DNA from: Acephala macrosclerotiorum
Taxonomy: Eukaryota; Ascomycota; Leotiomycetes; Helotiales; Mollisiaceae
Direction: 5' to 3'
NCBI GenBank assembly: GCA_014904845.1
Contig: MU119266.1
Coordinates: forward strand, 181,345-245,344
Length of the DNA stretch: 64,000 nt
Made by a program: the position numbers and the translations under genes. Under the pieces are notes generated by a model, which was not told the DNA's origin, did not search any database, and was given only the letters and a program-made list of their open reading frames with translations. Shown here piece by piece: positions 1 to 11,599 of the stretch (positions are counted from its first letter, which is position 1; the number at the start of each line of letters is the position of its first letter).

Positions 1-104
1 TCGTCGAGATGAGATCTTATATGGACAGGCCATCTCCCTGCCAAGATATCAGATGAAAGCACAAAACTACTGCCTCCCTCGAATTTGACATCTCAATCAC
101 TTCA

Positions 105-884
105 ATGGTTGCAAATATGAACACCCTCAGCGTCTCGCTCCTAGCTGTCTTCGTACAACAAGCACTTGCTTTGGACTGCACCATCGCCGGAGATGCCGTG
201 ATAGAGCGAAACTGCGAATGGGATTGCTGCACGGCAAAGACGACCATCCAGCCAGGAGACACTGTCACAGCAAAAATGCCTCACAGATTGCAGCACTAAT
301 GCTGATCTATGGGTTCTCTTGAAGGATGGCGGAGCCCTGAGAGTCAACGATCCATTGAATTGCGAGTATTTCGGCATCACAATGCCTGCTCAATGTCAGT
401 CTTCTCTACAAGACTTACTTTCACTTGCTGATCTTTCCAAGCTCTCCCATTCTGCTGAGAGCAATTGAATAAAGAAGCACTAACAAATTGTGCAGGAGCC
501 TAAACTTCCAACCAGCACTCTCACGAGCTCGTCATCCTCAGTCGCAACCCTAAAGTCTCCTCAAACCCCACCTGCAAGCACCCTCACTACATCTTCACAC
601 TCACGAACCGGCAACAACAAGCACGGAAAGCACCAGCTCCACGCTTTCGAAGCAAACCACTACCCCTTGGGTCCCTCCTACTTCATCTTCCTCTGAAGCG
701 ACGACCAAGACTTCAACCTCTTCAGCGGCCTCAAATCTCGTGGTCTTTAGCTCGACTCCTCCGTCGACCCATCCATCCTGCTTCGACAGGGACTAGCAGT
801 ACGCTAAAAACTACGACGTCTGGGAGCAGGGGCTCAAGTTCCAGTTCCACGCGCATAGCTCCGGAATCGACGATTAAGCCTCCT
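105..884 (+). pseudogene. Decayed gene for a small secreted Cys-rich, Ser/Thr-rich protein
   Basis: An ATG at 105 opens a reading frame with a clear signal peptide (hydrophobic core about residues 8-22) followed by a Cys-rich segment. The frame breaks at an A5 run (272-276); dropping one A continues a coherent Cys-rich domain to about 394. A plausible intron follows, with its donor near 395, a CACTAAC branch at 479-485 and TGCAG ending at 495. A Ser/Thr/Pro-rich stalk then continues, but it is scattered over all three frames (changes near 610 and 760) and has no intact end. The architecture is typical of fungal cell-wall or secreted proteins, but I do not recognise the Cys-rich domain. One frameshift could be an assembly error; several argue for real decay. 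Confidence 0.55.
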
Positions 885-1620
885 ATGATACGTGGGCAGA
901 GACTATGAAGTGAAAGAGGTGGGAAAGAAAGGCAGCAATCGCAAGACCTGTGATGGAAGTGTATATATGGGATTTCCCATGGGTCTGAAATTTGGGGAGA
1001 AAAATGGACAAGGATTTTGTGGAGAGGATTGGCAATGGCAGGACATAGATAGTGAAACGCTCTTTTGGTTCAATGTACATACGGTGTTAATCTGAAATAA
1101 GCTCCTTACGAAACCATCTCCGTTCCAATTGGTATAGCCGTGTTCGAATGTCTGGGAGCAAGTTCGACTTGCTTGAAAAAGATCCAGGCGCGTGAAATGT
1201 TTCCAAATACGGTAGAACGTAAGACAGTGAACTTACTACGATATTGCGCCAGAATTGAGCTGTGACATGCAACAAAACCTTCGTCAACAAATCAAATCCA
1301 TCGCGAGTTCTGATATCGAGTCCTTGTCTCGTGTGATACAAAGATCTGGTCGACTCCAAGGTAAGAAGCTATCAATGAGACAGAAAAAAAGACGAATAAG
1401 ATACTTGAAAAGACACTAAAATATTCTGAGCATTAGCACGAGTCCTACTTCTGAAACCGATCAATCGACTAGTAATAATCGACGTTCTGAGTGATTGCCT
1501 ACATAATTGCATGGCTACGAGTACACACACATCCATTGGTAAACAAGACCCTCCCTGCGCCGACCTTGGTTTAGAGTTGAGAAGAGCAAGAAAATGTCGA
1601 AAAGGGACTTCGCCAAAAGA
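885..1620. other. Intergenic, no gene seen
   Basis: Only short overlapping ORFs without domain-like composition are present on both strands. This stretch lies 3' of the monooxygenase gene. Confidence 0.6.
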
Positions 1621-3216
1621 TCATCTTTCCATCCATGCCTTCAGCTCGTCCATCGCCGCGAGGGGCCCAATAAAAGCTATATGACAATCAGGTCGGACCA
1701 ACACAAAGCCAGGCGCCGCGAAACCAAAGAGTCCATGTACGAGTCCTTCTGGGTCTGTGATCTCTGCGTCGGTCAAGGACGAGGCTGCAATGATGTGTAC
1801 TGGGATCGATCGACCGCTATATTCGAGAAATTGAGAATGTGCTTCCTCCAGAGTCTCTGGGCTGGCAGCCACTCCACCTGCCCCAGAGAAAAGCAGGAGA
1901 GCATGATCGCGAGCTCCAAGCAGAGAGTGAACGGTGGTGTCGGTGTCTCCTTTCAAGAGTCTTCCATCAGGGACTCGATCTCCGCCTTTCAGCGCTCCTT
2001 TCCAAGTTGATGCGTGTCCAACAATGGGACTCTTTCGATAGCGAATCCCCAATTCGGATACAAATCTATACGCAATAGCCCGACGGCCAGGTATTGCCAT
2101 AGCCCACGGCATGATAAATGGCAGGACGTAGTTCCTGATGAAGAGATATAAAGGATTCGTTGTCGACATGAACTCGAAAAGTCTGTCTGTGCCTTGCAGG
2201 AGGATCTGACCGACTCTACGCCGTTCGATGTTGTAAGAATCAAGCAAGGAATCATCCTTCTCTCCTCGAATGACACTTGCAAGCTTCCAGCCTAGATTGA
2301 CTGCGTCGTGCATTCCTGTATTCATGCCCTGTCCACCAGCCGGTGAATGAATGTGAGCTGCGTCGCCGGCGAGGAGCATGCGACCAGAGCGATAGCTGTC
2401 CGCAATTCGATGGTGCAATTTGAATCGACTGATCCAAACTGGATCGAAAATTTGAACAGGTTCAGGAAGCAGCTTATTCAACATCTCCTGGAAGTCTTCA
2501 AGAGTGGGCTCGGCATCGGCGCCCAGTGCCTCCGTCCGGGAGCAGATCAAACGCCAGACATTGTCCTTCATCGGAAAGATGATCATGAACCCAAAGCCGC
2601 CTAGATAGAGATGCAAACACGCCCGGGCCTCCCATTTCATATGCACGTCTGCGAGAATAAAATCCTGTGGATACGCCGCTCCTTCAAATTCCAGGCCGGC
2701 CGATTTTCGTACAATGCTGCGGGGGCCATCACAGCCAACAACATATTTACAACGAAGCGATTCTTCGCTTCCATCCTCGTGGCGTAGGACGGCGGTAACT
2801 CCAGTGTCATCTTGTGAAATCGCCTCTGCCGTCACTGGCCGCTCCACTTCCACTTGACGCTTCAACAAAATCCCGTCTAGAATTGACTCGATCTCTGCCT
2901 GGCTGATAATTAAGGGGTTCTGGTACATGGTGTCGTTGAATGCGATGATATTGAAATCATTCTCAAATACGAATTTCTGGTTGGCGAAAATGCGCACCGC
3001 CAAATTGAAATTCCCGCGGTCGATGAACTCCTGAGCGATACCATGGCGATTGAGAAACTCCAGAGTACGCGAATGGAGGGCCAGAGCTCGGCTTTTGTCG
3101 CTTCGGATAGGGGATGAGTCGATGATACGGAATGGGATGTTCTGGGTAGTAAGCTCGAGGGCAAGCATCAATCCTGTCGGTCCACCGCCAACAATCAAAA
3201 CATCGGTTTCGATCAT
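1621..3216 (-). CDS. FAD-dependent aromatic monooxygenase (phenol hydroxylase/PHBH type)
   Basis: This intact, intronless gene encodes 531 aa from the ATG at 3216; the ORF runs upstream only to a TTG. Three FAD signatures are visible. The Rossmann GxGxxG (VLIVGGGPTGL) lies near residues 6-16, the DG motif (VVGCDGPRSIVRKSAG) near 160-175, and the GD motif (LLAGDAAHIHSPAGGQGMN) near 283-301. The C-terminal 130 residues resemble the thioredoxin-like lid of phenol hydroxylases. Enzymes of this class use NAD(P)H, O2 and FAD to hydroxylate phenolic or polyketide-derived rings, in aromatic catabolism or secondary metabolism. The substrate cannot be inferred. No pathway partner lies beside it, so an orphan catabolic role is as likely as a cluster role. 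Confidence 0.95.
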   Translation of the reverse strand: MIETDVLIVGGGPTGLMLALELTTQNIPFRIIDSSPIRSDKSRALALHSRTLEFLNRHGIAQEFIDRGNFNLAVRIFANQKFVFENDFNIIAFNDTMYQNPLIISQAEIESILDGILLKRQVEVERPVTAEAISQDDTGVTAVLRHEDGSEESLRCKYVVGCDGPRSIVRKSAGLEFEGAAYPQDFILADVHMKWEARACLHLYLGGFGFMIIFPMKDNVWRLICSRTEALGADAEPTLEDFQEMLNKLLPEPVQIFDPVWISRFKLHHRIADSYRSGRMLLAGDAAHIHSPAGGQGMNTGMHDAVNLGWKLASVIRGEKDDSLLDSYNIERRRVGQILLQGTDRLFEFMSTTNPLYLFIRNYVLPFIMPWAMAIPGRRAIAYRFVSELGIRYRKSPIVGHASTWKGALKGGDRVPDGRLLKGDTDTTVHSLLGARDHALLLFSGAGGVAASPETLEEAHSQFLEYSGRSIPVHIIAASSLTDAEITDPEGLVHGLFGFAAPGFVLVRPDCHIAFIGPLAAMDELKAWMER

Positions 3217-3630
3217 GGTAGGAGATCTAGGCAATGATTTGGGTCTCGAGGTGAAGCAGATGTGAAGCTGGAAGGCTGCTCTGGTGATATGTGATGAGGT
3301 CGGGGGAGCGGCTCGTTAAACCTTCCGTATGACTTTCTTCCTAATCACGAGGATTAATTGGGCGCCACTGCCAACGAAAACCTTGACTAAACTAACGAAA
3401 TAGAGTTGTGGCTGCCATGGCGGCGGGGGTACCTGTCGCCCATCGAAATTTTGCGGCATGCGTGTTCTTGACAAGCTTAAGGAGCCCGGTGAACCTGATT
3501 GGTCCTTGAAAGACATCTCAGAAAACCATCTTTTTTTCAGTCGCATCTCTAGTCGTATGAGTTTGCTTTGAATTGCTCTTTGTCAGAACGAAATGACAAA
3601 ATATTAAACTATACTACCACTGAAAAGGGA

Positions 3631-3985
3631 TTATCCTGTGCCTCGCAATAGAATCTTCATCAGATCAAATCCAGTGGTCAGAACAAGCTGCTTCCCCAGG
3701 TCCTCGAGAGGGAGGTGCTCCGGAAAGTCATTAATAGCGATTGGTTCATGTTCAACACTATTACAACCCAATAAAATTCATTCCCAATACAGATTCGAAT
3801 GCTTCCACGTCGCCGGGGCATTTAAGTAAACGTCCAGAGCGCGTACAAATCTATCAATGCTCTTCTGTATCCTCTTGTAGACCGAGAGACGATCATGCCC
3901 GGTGATGTAGATCCGGCGTTGAGAGCCAGATGAATTGTCGACATTATCTGTGTACTCGAGGGTTCAGAAGTCGAAGGAAGCTCTC
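3631..3985 (-). pseudogene. Protein-like remnant, family not recognised
   Basis: One minus-strand frame reads about 100 codons of ordinary protein composition, with segments such as RIYITGHDRLSVYKRIQ and INDFPEHLPLEDLGKQLVL. It is interrupted by an in-frame TGA at 3778-3780 and closes with TAA at 3631. It lies just 3' of the DUF3716 gene on the same strand, so it could be a lost 3' exon of that gene or an independent relic. I do not recognise a domain, and no start codon is evident. Confidence 0.35.
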
Positions 3986-4041
3986 AATCGGCTGGCACCA
4001 CTAGGGGTGATATTGATCAGATCCGCATCCTAATTGCGTAC

Positions 4042-4999
4042 TTATTTTTCATCGGAACTCGTTCCTTTAGTTTCCTGCCGACTTCTGATTGAAGCTAGCT
4101 GCCGTCGTACCATCTGGCTACGGATAGTACCAAGGTTGGGAGGTGGGGGAGGTCGAGGCTTGACAGAGGAGTTCCGAGGTTTCATAGGTGCAGTAGGGTT
4201 TGCATGGAGCCCTATATTCAGATGTTAGCAACTATTGCGAGCGATCGTAGAGCGGGAAACACATACGGTGCAAATCGCAACCAGAACCATCGTTATTGTA
4301 TCTGCAATTACAACAGGCGCCAGCGAACTGCCCCTCGACCACAATGCACGATCGAAATGGTCCTTTAGGCTTGAATTTCCTAGCACAACGTATGCATGGA
4401 CCAGAAGCCGGGGCGGACCCGCGCATCTGACCGAGACTTGCCTCCAAGTTCATTCTCCCAGTGGCCAATCCCTTCAATGTCTTGCCTGGTCGCAGATCGA
4501 GCTCCCGCTGAATGGGTAGCTGAAAGATGGAGGCCGCGGTGGGAGAGACTTTGGCAGGTAGAGTTCGAAGCTCGGGATATGTAGGAGAAGTAGGTCGTGC
4601 CGACACTGACGGGGTGGCGGGAAGGGGAGTTCGTAGGGTCGAGAGAGCAGACGGGTTTTGACATTGAACTGAGTGACCAATGTCCGAGTCAGAAGAAGGT
4701 TCGGCGGAAGACTCTCTTGTCGAGACGGAATGAGGCATGATGATCAAGGTTGAAGGCGACGAATAATTTGGTGGTTCAATGCTCTTCTTGATTGAGCTCC
4801 TTATATTTTCAAACAAAGGCCCAGCTGAGGTCTGTTCTTGTAGAGAGGTATCGTTAGAAGAAGAATTTGAGGATGTTGAAGCAAATGCACCCAACACGCG
4901 ACGCGTCGATCTGCCCACCACGGACTTGCTTGCATCCACAAATTCGTGCAGCTTCAGAGCAATTGCAGCATCTGCTGGTGGAACGAAATCGAGGGACTT
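4042..4999 (-). CDS. DUF3716-domain protein, 5' end unresolved
   Basis: Two exons are supported, about 4999-4267 and 4211-4042. The 55-nt intron 4212-4266 has a GTATGT donor, a GCTAAC branch and an ATATAG acceptor, and splices to a short basic/proline-rich tail ending TAA at 4042. The zinc-binding-like DUF3716 module sits near the C-terminus of exon 1 (CIRCARKFKPKGPFRSC, then GACCNCRYNNDGSGCDLH), a Cys-rich fungal domain of unknown function. The first in-frame ATG is at 4738 (213 aa). Protein-like sequence continues upstream to a TGA at 5000-5002, with more beyond it. Either a nonsense mutation has removed the N-terminus, or an upstream exon is spliced in. A second DUF3716 gene lies at 38.7-40.0 kb. 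Confidence 0.7.
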
Positions 5000-5158
5000 T
5001 CAAGGCATCAAGTCGAACGCTGGCCTTTGTGGTACTGAAGTTGGGGTGAAAGAGAAGAAAATGAGGTTAGAGAGGAAGACGCGATGATCTGGTGCCGCTC
5101 TAAGAACAGCCTAGAAACCGACGGCTGCACAGACCTAGTTCCCACCTCTAGTCTTTCC

Positions 5159-5360
5159 CAGTGTTGGTAACAATATATCGTTCATATTGTTTATATTAGA
5201 TACTAGGGTTGCACGGTGATTTCAAGGGGAGGTTGCAAGGTATATTGACATAGTAACCTACTTGTTGATGGAGCAACTGTCGTGCACATACCGCGGAGAA
5301 AGACGTGCGCACTGTCAAGATTATCAAACGATATATCGCGATATATTGTTACCCACACTG
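5159..5360. mobile_element. hAT-like MITE (202 bp) with 8-bp target duplication
   Basis: The element has 22-bp terminal inverted repeats with one mismatch; the left end reads CAGTGTTGGTAACAATATAT and the right end, reversed, CAGTGTGGGTAACAATATAT. It is flanked by a perfect 8-bp direct repeat GTCTTTCC at 5151-5158 and 5361-5368. CAGTG ends with 8-bp duplications are diagnostic of hAT-superfamily transposition. There is no coding capacity, so it is a non-autonomous MITE that needs a transposase from elsewhere in the genome. Confidence 0.9.
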
Positions 5361-5368
5361 GTCTTTCC

Positions 5369-6948
5369 CTCTTCCGTTCATGTTTCGACACTTCTTCTCC
5401 TGTCTTATATTAGTACACTTACTACCAAGGAAATAAGTCACTAGACAACCACTCCCCTTATACCGATCATCGCTTCTCCAAATGTTGAGGATATATATTT
5501 GTACCCATCTCCACCAGAACAAGCAAGAGGTGAAGTTCAGCATCTACACCACCGAAGTCAGACGAAGAGCTCCTTCTCGTTTCCCCTACGCGTCGCTACT
5601 TGCGGATGGAGTCACAGACTTTCCTACTGCTGCGCATATTTAAATGCAGAACGCTGCTACCGGCACTTCACGGAGGGTACTTTGATGGACAAAGATGAAT
5701 TGGGCTAGAGTTGGCTGTGGGTGATCAAGAGAGGAAGAACTTGGGACTGACAAGAGTTTCAAAGTAATAACTTAGTGCAATGGAAGTTACATTGCTTTAG
5801 AAGGCACAGTTAATGTTAAGGAGGGAACAGTGCTGGCGACGGAAGTGCTGCATGTGATGCGCTTCTAATCGTAGAAACTACCCAGTGAACAGCGATAGCA
5901 CTCCAGGGGATATACTGATACTATCAAAACTCCTTGGAAGGCTCCAAATTAGTACCTTTTTCCTACCGTCTAAGGCCATCCCCAGAAGAATGTCGTTCTT
6001 GGGTTCTCCGACTCGATAGTCGAGGAGGGTGTGGTCTCTACTCTGTACTTGATTTCCTGTGTATATTTAGCGTATGACTTTGCCTCATCTTGCTTTTCGG
6101 CTTCCGCGGATCTATGTTTGTGTATGTTTATGTTATTTGTTGTATTTTCCCCTGGATTGAGTCCTGCTAAAAATCGCCTTTTTAAATACAAATGCATCCA
6201 GACCGAATCTCGCATCACAAGCCCATTTCATCCAAAACTTTACTTTCCAAAATCAAGCATTACATCCCTCACAACCAAACAAACATCTTACGCCACGTTA
6301 CTGTTACCCATAACATTTAAAATTGCACTCTATATTCGCCTGTAAACCCCGTTTACTTTTGTGTCGGGCTGATCACGTCACTTCATTTGTTGGCAATCGC
6401 GGTGGCTTCGAGCACCTGTCAACATTCCTAAATGAAGCCCCTCGCCAGATTTGGCCGCGGTGGATGCATTCTCCCTTCGACTTTTCAATGGAGCAGAAAC
6501 CTCAGATTCTCTTTACATGAAATCTTGCCTCGCTCAATTCAATTTACGTTATCAATGACTTGAAGGTTCCGGTCCCCAGTCAGTCGCGAAAGTCTTGTTC
6601 ACGTGACTCTTTCTTCATGCACATAGACAGGCCTTTCTTAAAAGGGTTCTTTTCAATGGCTAAGGTCAATCAACTCATCAAATCGGTACTGTCTCCTTTA
6701 TCACTTGAATTTTGCGAAACAATCTTTCTTTGTCATGCGACACGGTTTTCGAATTCGTTGCCGCGTGCGGCCACCGAAAAGATGCTCGACTTCCTTTTTT
6801 GAGTCCACAATCCTTTCTCCTGCATACTTTCTTTATGAACGATGCATAGTCCTCTAATTTTAATGATGCGAGACGCTAGTAGCTCTCATACTCTTGATTT
6901 TGTACCCGCGGAGTATTTGATTCGCGATTTCTAGCTTCTCTCATCGCC
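5369..6948. other. Intergenic, no gene seen
   Basis: About 1.6 kb with only short unconvincing ORFs on both strands. The last few hundred bases are pyrimidine-rich and probably form the promoter and 5' UTR of the 2EXR gene. Confidence 0.55.
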
Positions 6949-6957
6949 TATATATAA
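6949..6957 (+). promoter_or_regulatory. TATA-box-like element of the 2EXR gene
   Basis: TATATATAA lies 37 bp upstream of the ATG at 6994. This implies a very short 5' leader, or that the element is just one of several A/T motifs. Confidence 0.45.
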
Positions 6958-6993
6958 GCCAGTGAATCATTCCGTGATATTTCAATCAGAAGA

Positions 6994-7824
6994 ATGGCAG
7001 CTGTGGTTACTCTGGCAGCGCCTCCAGCAGCTCCTCCGCCAGGATTTCCACAATTTCCGCAGCTGCCAAATGAATTACAGGCCGCCATCTGGGCGCAAGC
7101 TGATACAGACTCTGTTATCAAAGTTGGTTTTAAACGCACACCTACGTATAAAAGAGATGAAGGAAGTAGACCCGCTCACGTAGGATGGGCATACAAATGC
7201 GGTCCCAGACAACCACATCCCCAATTGAGAGTAAGTGCTGGCAGCCGGGCCGCTTACACCGTCAGACACCCGCAAACACTTCGCTTGAATCGAGGACCAT
7301 CTGTCTATTTTAGCTCCCTCAGGGACGCTGTATACTTCGACGGGTTATCATTCTTCAATCTTTGGCATTATGTTGCACGCCATCGACCAATCCTTCGACA
7401 GCCATCGCCTCTTTGCAGCCTACAAGGATTTGTGAATATCCGAAGACTTGGCCATCACCACCCTAACAATCTAACTTCCAACAAAGCTGGATTGGCTCGT
7501 TTGAGGATACCAGCAGAAAACGTCTTGACTGGATTAACGAGAATACATCGACTGGGAGCTCGAGAGATTTTCCCTCCAGGCACGAATAGCCCTGGCCAAG
7601 CTAATTGGCCTATGATCACGAGAATTCGTGCTCGATGCCTCGACCAACTTGCACAATTTCGTGTTAGTACTAATCGCTGGGGTCGAGATAGATTCAGCCC
7701 TCTGCAGAAGGCGGTTATTGCCAGGGAGAGGAACGGTGCTGGTGCACCCCCTGTTGGGGGCGTCCCGGGTGACGTGATTGCGTTTAATGGAGCGATATTG
7801 GCCGCGCTGAACATTCCGGAGTAA
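6994..7824 (+). CDS. 2EXR-domain protein
   Basis: This single-exon gene encodes 276 aa (ATG 6994, TAA 7822-7824). After an Ala/Pro-rich start, residues about 18-120 show the 2EXR layout: a FPQFPQLPNELQAAIWAQA opening, a central block with LRVSAGSRAAY, then FSSLRDAVYFDG. 2EXR proteins are a large family in filamentous ascomycetes, probably protein-interaction modules; the biochemical role is unknown. The remaining half has no recognised domain. No break is seen, and base composition matches flanking intact genes. Confidence 0.8.
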   Translation: MAAVVTLAAPPAAPPPGFPQFPQLPNELQAAIWAQADTDSVIKVGFKRTPTYKRDEGSRPAHVGWAYKCGPRQPHPQLRVSAGSRAAYTVRHPQTLRLNRGPSVYFSSLRDAVYFDGLSFFNLWHYVARHRPILRQPSPLCSLQGFVNIRRLGHHHPNNLTSNKAGLARLRIPAENVLTGLTRIHRLGAREIFPPGTNSPGQANWPMITRIRARCLDQLAQFRVSTNRWGRDRFSPLQKAVIARERNGAGAPPVGGVPGDVIAFNGAILAALNIPE

Positions 7825-8245
7825 TGAAACTTTCATCGCAGATAGACAATTGAGTTTTTTAAAAAAAAAAATCTTGGCTTGGAAATGATTGACAATTTGA
7901 GTTCTGTTTGGCCACTCGCACCTGTTCTCTTGTTTTCCTGGCGGTTTGATTGAGGAGTTTGTGTTGGTTGAAGGATTTAACTTAGATCGCTTAGCCTACA
8001 GTACCGACTGCCATTTCCCCCCGCCGCCCAACTTAGATGGCAATCATTGATCGTCTAACTTTTCTTTTGTCATTACAATTACTAAATTTGTATTCTCTCC
8101 CCTGTATTTCTGCTTGGACCTGAAAGTTGTCAGCGTCTCGTCAATCACAACGTTATCTCACTTACTTCCACTCATACCAAAACTTTCTCATCTCATCGCA
8201 CACCTCGCTGTAGTTGTTACTCGAACTATTAGTCCGCTTCTTCTC
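7825..8245. other. Intergenic, no gene seen
   Basis: Contains a T6A11 run around 7855-7871 shortly after the 2EXR stop, and otherwise no ORF of note. Confidence 0.6.
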
Positions 8246-8835
8246 CTACGCTTCTCCTTCAACAAGATCTCCACCATATTCCAAGCACAACTCAACACCT
8301 TCTAAATAATCACGCATCATGGCAAGACCGATATACTTGGTCGGACCTGCTCCAGCCTCAAGCAAGAGTCTGACTGCCGCTGTTTTCTTTGCATAAATAG
8401 CCATCCGCAAGGAAACGAGAGGATCTGCTCCGTAGCTTAGCAGGGTCGTAATAACCGGGATGTTGCCTCTTTCCACAGCCCAATTCAAAGGCTCTTCGGT
8501 TGTGTGATTCCAATTCCCATCAAGTTCCCACATCTCATACAGATCTCCACATTTTCCATCTGCCTTGATGTCGAGCGTGTAATTCTCGATCAGGAGAATG
8601 ATCACGGCTACTGTTTTGACTGGGTCCTGGCAAAGTGTAGTGTGGTGAAGAGCATTGCTTCGATTTGGATCAGCGCCTCGAGCTCGGAGCAGCACAGGCA
8701 TTATTCCGAAGAGCGCTGCCGTTAGCACCTTTTATGGTCATACTACTGCCACGATTAATATTTAGTCCCTGGTTGGGCAGCCAGTCGAGAATTTATCCGG
8801 GGTCCAGAACATGTCCGAAGTCTTACTTTAGTCTC
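8246..8835 (-). pseudogene. Ankyrin-repeat protein fragment
   Basis: Minus-strand ankyrin motifs are readable but broken. The upstream part (ILDWLPNQGLNINRGSSM, about 8790-8735) follows an in-frame TAA at 8793-8795. A frame change near 8710 separates it from the downstream part, which has RGADPNRSNALHH, EEPLNWAVERGNIPVITTLL and DPLVSLRMAIYAKKTAAVRL. At least two to three degenerate repeats remain of what was probably a longer protein, and no start is found. Fungal ankyrin proteins of this kind are often NACHT or F-box-linked, but no such partner domain is visible here. Confidence 0.7.
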
Positions 8836-8981
8836 AAACATCTATCTACGAGAAGGAAAGAATATTGTTGCAATGTTGCTTACTTGAGAATATTAGGAGA
8901 TTGACCTTTGTAATTAAGTTCAAACTAAGAAAGAATCTTGAGTATATCTAGTGAGCGGTATCTCCTAGGGACATTATGTCT

Positions 8982-11211
8982 CTATGATCGTCTGACGACT
9001 TCTGTTGTCACTTTCTTTGCTATCATATCCACGATGACACAACTCCTACTCGACCTTGCAAGTTCATATGCACATGACAGGCAACCATTTCGGACCACTG
9101 GACACATTGCCGCATACAATAACACAGAGACGAATCTAGACGTAGAACTGAACTGTGGACCAACAAGTGCCACAACATTATTTCTAAGCAAAAGTGGTTT
9201 CCCTGGATCAAAAGTGCTAAGATCGAGTAGGGAGTCGTTACCTTCAAGCCGCTGTGAGTCGAGCCGGAGATGATCGCAATATGGACTGCAGCCAAACTGA
9301 TACATGTTGGTGACGGCACACAGACCAAAATATACGCCATTTATGTAGACGGCGGCGGCAACACTGTTGGAATCCCCCCCGAAGTGTGGGCGATATTCCA
9401 ATGTCACATCGCAGTTAGGAGAGAACGGAGGAGGTGACGGATTCGACAATCGCGTCGAGAACGACTCAAAGGAGGATGGTTTTATCCAACCCCCGTCGTC
9501 AGTTGGCATGCCTAAAATAGGTATGTTGTGTAGAGTAAATGGTCGTCTCTTCTCTTTAGGTATGTCGCAGGCCAAAGAACGCAAGAAGACAGTAGTTAAG
9601 AGTATTCCCTGCTCTCCGTTCCAATACCCAATATGAACTCGTTGATCCACTGATGCAGACATCTTAGGATCTCTTGGATGGACTTCGGCCAACCATACAG
9701 CGCAGAAGAGAGCAGCAGGGCCATATTCTAGGCCGGTATCAAGTAAGCTATCGATAAATTGTTGTCCGGCTCGAAACTCTTGAAAACTAATCCCTGCTAT
9801 TACTCGAACAACACTCCGCTCATCTATGTTGATGAGAGCTTTGACAAATAAGTCAGTCATCCCTGACATAGCACCAATGATAGACCACAGTTTCCCACTT
9901 TCGCCAGGCCAATAGTGCGCCGTAGTCCATATCGGGGCTTCCTTGTATGGCTGATTTGGGATTTCATCAGCAATGTGATCCCAGTCGTAAGAAGGGTACT
10001 CTTCGGACAATGCATTGGCCATAATGTCGAGCGTGTTTTGTGGGAAAAAGTTACCAAGTAGTAACTTATTGCTGAGAAGCCTGCGGCACGAAGTAAGCTT
10101 TGTTGACTGTCCTCGTTGAAGCGGAGCATAGTCCAATTTCGCGTGAATTTTCCCTTGTTCGACCGAAACTTTTAGCTCGATGTTGTCTTTGAAAAAGCAT
10201 TGCACGGACTCGTATCCCTTCTGGAAATCTCGAGAGTGATTAGGTGATTCTGGGATAGCAAGACTCATGACTTCTGCCATGTTAGATACCGTGCATGTCG
10301 CTGTAGGATAGAAACATTTCTTGTCGGCTGCTTTCGGGAGCTCGAAGAGGACCTGGTTCTCGATGTATTCCCGATTCTTGTGACAGCTGTTGTTTCCATG
10401 CTTAGTCGCACCAACAAGCCGCTGGAGGCTGTCACCAAATTCGTTTCGCTACCATTGCTGTCCTCTACCATTATGCTGACGTACCACCCGTAGTAGGATA
10501 GGAGCAATGCCATTCCAAGCAACTTCGCAGATCTCGTATTGATCTCCTCATTATCTGCCCTACTTACATGATCCTGTAGAAGAACGCAGCGTAGTCCTTC
10601 TCTTCCTCTGCAGTTCGGGGCGGATGGAACACAGTATTCCGCAGGTGTTGAAGATGATCTGGCAATTTGATCCTCAACACGTTCGACTGTACTTCTTTCG
10701 CTCTTTCTCTCATGCTGCACATGCTGTCACGACTCAGCACTGCGTTTGCGTATTTCATGACCCTGCCCTCAAGAGCTTGCATGATAACTTCCACGCCAGG
10801 CTCTATTGAACCGTGGGAACACAACACAATGACTGTTGCCACCACAGTGCTCAGACTCGTATGCGTCATTGCAGCTGATAAACAGTTGATGACGGTTCCC
10901 AAAGGCGTCATTCTTTCGCCATCTTTTGAGGAAATCTCATCCATTACGATACTTTTGATTTCACCGCTCATTGTGATTATCTTCCCAGTCTTGCCATCAT
11001 AGACATTACTGCCTCCATATCGGAATGCCGGAAGGTCCATATCACCGTTGAGGGCCAGGATAAGGTCGTGTAAGGGTTGATGGGAGGCCCGATTCATCAG
11101 GGCGCTACCCCATTGTTGCGCAGACGTGAGAGCAGTGACTGTTTTGATAAGGTCGCTTGCACTGAACCCGAGGCTGACTTGGCCACCAGGCACAGTGATG
11201 GAGATCGACAT
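8982..11211 (-). pseudogene. Unrecognised ~740-codon gene broken by two frameshifts
   Basis: The ATG at 11211 opens 215 codons (MSISITVPGGQVSLGFSASD...) to a TAA at 10564. Protein-like sequence continues without a gap in a second frame (about 10572-10440; VSRADNEEINTRSAKLL, then a hydrophobic segment). It then passes into a third frame that joins the long ORF ending at 8982. The two switches lie at a GG and an AAA run. Short introns of about 35 nt could be drawn there but are below the usual size, so frameshifts or assembly errors fit better. The C-terminal part has one likely membrane-spanning or buried segment and many Cys. I do not recognise the family. If both breaks are sequencing errors, this is an intact gene. 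Confidence 0.55.
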
Positions 11212-11599
11212 GGTGCGAGGGTAGATGAAAAATATGGTTATGGGCAGTTTCAAGCCAGCAAAAGAAGTGCATCTAGATTAAAGTCGACTCTGAGCAAAAC
11301 GCACAAGAGTGTAAGAACATGGTGATCATTTCACGTTATCTGAATTTTCTCCCACATCGGATCAGACAGAAAATTTGGGGGGAAAAGGAAACATGCTGTC
11401 GTGAAACCCCAAGCGGGCGTCGAATTACAGAACCGAGCTAGCAGCCCCAGCTGGTTGGTCTCTATAAATAGCCCCAAATCTGCAGCTTTCTACTTCTGGA
11501 AATATTGGTACATCTTGCGTTTTGTTGCTGGAACTTGATAATGCGCACGTTTATTTGACATCTCAATGTCCGACTTCTTAATAATATAAGGGATAAACA
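11212..11599. other. Intergenic/promoter region
   Basis: Upstream of the minus-strand gene. A TATAAATA motif on the plus strand at about 11464 has no gene downstream of it. Confidence 0.5.

Noticed and set aside
10440..10580. Two mini-introns of about 35 nt
   Set aside because: Shorter than every other intron found here (44-102 nt), and the skipped bases read as protein; frameshifts fit better.
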